From: Opitutus sp.
GTDB lineage: Bacteria > Verrucomicrobiota > Verrucomicrobiia > Opitutales > Opitutaceae
Assembly: GCA_024707325.1 (NCBI GenBank)
Contig: JANPZY010000001.1
Location: forward strand, 2,356,501 to 2,420,500
Reading direction: 5' to 3'
DNA: 64,000 bases
Below the pieces are notes generated by a model that worked only from the letters and a program-made list of their open reading frames with translations, did not search any database and had not been told where the DNA came from. Position numbers and translations under genes: made by a program. Within the stretch, counting starts at the first letter, position 1. The number at the start of each line of letters is the position of its first letter. Below, piece after piece: positions 61,348-64,000 of the stretch.

Positions 61348-62843
61348 ATGGCCCCGAAACTCTCCGACTACTTTGCCGAAGGCGAAATCCTCGCCGCGAA
61401 GGGCAGTCTCGACCGGCCCATTTCCGGGCTGGTGCTCGACAGTCGCCGGGTCGTGCCCGGCACGCTCTTCTTCGCCCTGCCGGGCCTGCGCGCCGACGGC
61501 ACCAGTTTCATCGATGAGGCAGTGAACCGTGGCGCCGTGGCCGTGGTGACGGAAAAACTGCCGGCCCTGCCGCCTGCCAAGGTCACGTTCATCCAAGTCG
61601 CCGATGCGCGTGCGACGCTCGCGCGCGTGGCGCAGCGTTACTACCGATTCCCCGATCGCGACATGAACGTCGTCGGTGTGACCGGCACGAACGGCAAGAC
61701 GACCGTCACGCACCTGATCAAACATTTCCTCAACGGCGACCAGCGCGTCGGCCTGATCGGCACGATCAACTACGATCTCGGCGCGCGCACGGTGCCGTCG
61801 TTCCGCACGACGCCGGAGTCGCTGGATATTTTCGGCATGATGGCGCAGATGCGCGATGCCGGTTGCCGCAACGCGGTAATGGAGGTGAGCTCGCACGGTA
61901 TCGATCAGAAGCGCGTGCTCGGCCTGCAGTTTGGTGCGGCGGTGTTTACCAATCTCACGCGCGATCACCTCGATTACCACAAGACGATCGAGGCGTATTT
62001 CACGGTGAAGAAGCGCCTCTTCACGGGCGAAACCGGCGCTCCCCGAAGGTCGCGATCGTCAATCTCGACGATCCCCACGGTGCCGAACTCGTCGCGCAGC
62101 TCGCCGCCGAGAAACCCGAACTGCGCGTCGTCACTTACGGCGAAAATCCCGCCGCGATGGTGCGCGCGGAGCAAGTCGCGCTGAACTTCACCAACAGCAC
62201 GTTCCGTCTCGTGTGGCCGCAGGGTGAGTTGTCCGTCGATTCTCCGCTCGTCGGTCGCTACAACGTCAGCAATCTCCTCGCCGCGATCGCGACCGCGTGG
62301 GGACTGGGTCGCGACCCGGTCGTGTTCATGCCGCGCCTGCGTGCGTTCAAGGGCGTGCCCGGCCGTATGGAGCGCATCGATGAAGGCCAGCCTTTCAACG
62401 TGCTTGTCGACTACGCCCACACCGACGACGCGCTGCGCAACGCGCTCGGCATGCTCCGCGCGATCACGCCGGGTCGGCTCTTCGTGGTGTTTGGTTGCGG
62501 TGGCAACCGCGACCGCGCGAAGCGTCCGCTCATGGTGAAGGCCGTGCAGGAGTTCGCCGACTTCGCTTTCGCCACTGCCGACAATCCCCGCGGCGAAGCG
62601 CTGGAGCAGATTTTTGCCGACATGCGCGAGGGCGTGACTGCGCCCGAGAAGATCACGTGGATCGACGACCGCCGCCGCGCGATCAGCCTCGCGCTCGATG
62701 GTGCGCGTGCGGGCGATTGCCTGCTGATCGCGGGCAAGGGACACGAGAGTTATCAGGAATTTGCCGACACGGTCATTCCGTTCGATGACCGCCAGGTCGT
62801 GCGCGAGTTGATCGGTCTCAAGACGCTCAAACCAGTGACATAG
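61348..62843 (+). CDS. murE: MurE UDP-MurNAc-tripeptide ligase (one-base frame break)
   Basis: About 498 aa. The Mur ligase fold has P-loop GVTGTNGKTTVTHLI, the EVSSHGIDQKRV block, DYAHTDDALRNALGML, and DNPRGE near the C-terminus, the motif of meso-diaminopimelate-adding enzymes. The frame breaks at four C (62041-62044): GETGAP|KVAIVNLDDPHG needs one more C or two fewer. ATG at 61348 gives the family start MAPKLSDYF. A GTG at 61240 overlaps the ftsI stop and would add 36 residues in an A/T-richer stretch; it is less likely. Confidence 0.92.
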
Positions 62844-62844
62844 C

Positions 62845-64000
62845 ATGCCGGATTTTCATCACCACGATCTTGAGCGATGGACCGGCGGCCGATGGACGGC
62901 TCTGCCGGTCTCGTCGCTTTCTGGTTTCACGATGGACACGCGCCAGCTTCGGGCCGGTCAGGTGTTCATCGCGTTGAAAACGGAAAAACGGGACGGCCAC
63001 GATTTTCTCGCGGCGGCGCAAGCCGCTGGTGCCAGTGCGGCGATCGTGCAGCAGCCGGATCCGTCGCTCTCGTTGCCGCAGCTCGTGGTGGAGGATCCTC
63101 TTGCGGCGTTTCAGGCGATCGCGCGCGAGCATCGCCGTTTGTTCACCGGTCCGGTGATCGGCATTTCCGGCAGTGCCGGAAAAACGTCCACCAAAAATCT
63201 GCTCGCGCTGCTGCTCGGCGGCGAGGCGGGTGGGGTGCTGGCAACCGAAGGAAATCTCAACAATCACCTCGGCGTGCCGCTCACGCTCACGCGACTCGAT
63301 CCGGGCACACATCGCTTTGCGGTAATCGAGGCGGGCATCGGCGCACCAGGCGAGATGGCGCCACTCGCCAGCATGATCGAACCGGACGTGGCGTTGATCA
63401 CGCTCGTCGCACCCGCGCACACCGCGGAACTCGGCGGACTCGAGGGCGTCGCACGGGAAAAAGCCGTGCTGCCGGCGGCCGTGAAGCCGGCGGGCGTCGC
63501 GGTGTTTCCGCGACAGGCGTGGGAGTTTGCGGCGTTTCGCGAACTGAAGGTGCGCACGCTCGTCGTCGAAGCCGCCGATGTGCTGCGACCGGCGAGTCCG
63601 CCCTCGGACAAAGTTTATTTCACCACCACGCATCGCGACGACGTCACGGCTGTCGCGATCGCTTATGGTGCACCGCCGCCGCTCACGTTTACCTTCCGTC
63701 GCGTCTCCGACGGCATGGCGCAAAACGCTGCGCTCGCGATCTGCGTCGCGCTCTGGCTCGGCATCGGTCGCGAAGACATCCAGGCACGCTTGGAACAATG
63801 GCAGCCGGCGAAACTGCGCGGCGAGATCCGCCGCGAGAACGGACGCCTGCTTTATCTCGATTGCTACAACGCCAATCCCGCTTCGATGGCCGATGCGCTC
63901 GACGCGTTTTATGGCGTAACGCCGGCGGAAGAGCCGCGGCTCTTCGTGATCGGCGGCATGGAGGAACTCGGCGCCGAAGCCGAAATGTTTCATCGCGCTC
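62845..64000 (+). CDS. murF: MurF ligase (3' partial)
   Basis: 385 codons are visible and the gene runs off the right edge. It begins MPDFHHHDLERWTGGRW one base after the murE stop. The P-loop is GISGSAGKTSTKNLLALLLG, followed by TEGNLNNHLGVPLTLTRL, EAGIGAPGEMAPLASMIEPD and LDCYNANPASMADALDAF, the MurF substrate-binding blocks. It adds D-Ala-D-Ala to UDP-MurNAc-tripeptide, completing the pentapeptide precursor. Reading is continuous from the start to 64000 with no frame break seen. Confidence 0.93.
   Translation, partial: MPDFHHHDLERWTGGRWTALPVSSLSGFTMDTRQLRAGQVFIALKTEKRDGHDFLAAAQAAGASAAIVQQPDPSLSLPQLVVEDPLAAFQAIAREHRRLFTGPVIGISGSAGKTSTKNLLALLLGGEAGGVLATEGNLNNHLGVPLTLTRLDPGTHRFAVIEAGIGAPGEMAPLASMIEPDVALITLVAPAHTAELGGLEGVAREKAVLPAAVKPAGVAVFPRQAWEFAAFRELKVRTLVVEAADVLRPASPPSDKVYFTTTHRDDVTAVAIAYGAPPPLTFTFRRVSDGMAQNAALAICVALWLGIGREDIQARLEQWQPAKLRGEIRRENGRLLYLDCYNANPASMADALDAFYGVTPAEEPRLFVIGGMEELGAEAEMFHRA

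Overview
The window is high-GC, gene-dense chromosomal DNA from a Gram-negative, LPS-making, meso-DAP peptidoglycan bacterium. A fused lpxC-fabZ gene, an LpxA downstream of it, a mraZ-rsmH-ftsL-ftsI-murE-murF cluster, an aryl-polyene-type locus and the overall gene set suggest Verrucomicrobiota, most likely Opitutales/Opitutaceae. This placement is inference from gene content and was not checked by search. No rRNA, phage, IS element or CRISPR array is visible; one tRNA-His is present.

Layout: 1-6.4 kb is a phosphate locus (pstA-pstB-phoU-phoB-phoR, then a convergent low-affinity Pit transporter with its PhoU-like partner). 6.5-17.3 kb has a YdcF-type protein, a chorismatase and a tightly overlapping nine-gene minus-strand operon resembling an aryl-polyene pigment locus (methyltransferase, ACP, ketosynthase, chain-length-factor-like protein, acyltransferase, glycosyltransferase, LolA-like carrier, MMPL exporter, AMP-dependent ligase). 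17.4-36.7 kb is mixed housekeeping: tRNA-His, trpA, a GGDEF response regulator, a lipid-kinase-like protein, miaA, a TolC-like protein, a PpiD-like chaperone, BrkB/YihY, argS, PuuD, thymidine phosphorylase, an rRNA-type methyltransferase, a VOC protein and carbonic anhydrase. 36.7-48.1 kb has a soluble MCP/Cache protein, efp, lpxC-fabZ, lpxA, a beta-propeller, hisI, NDH-2, a secreted GH51-like glycosidase and a LigD-type POL-PE protein. 48.4-56.2 kb is a minus-strand operon ending in bacillithiol genes: bshA, bshB1 and a half-size BshC-like protein, preceded by an SSS symporter, a previously unlisted 55-aa membrane protein, a secreted PIG-L protein and a DUF2911 protein. 56.6-64 kb is a cupin and the dcw cluster, running off the right edge inside murF.

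Three things cut across the annotation. (1) Six intergenic arrays of a degenerate tandem repeat with an exact 22-bp period, mostly placed just 3' of a stop codon and one of them inside the dcw cluster, often next to GAACGA-type purine-rich hairpins. (2) A second interspersed repeat (TGTCATTCTGAGCGAAGC-type), once as a perfect inverted pair. (3) Nine one-base frame breaks in eight otherwise intact genes, several essential and mostly at homopolymer runs; these look like base-calling or assembly indels rather than pseudogenes.
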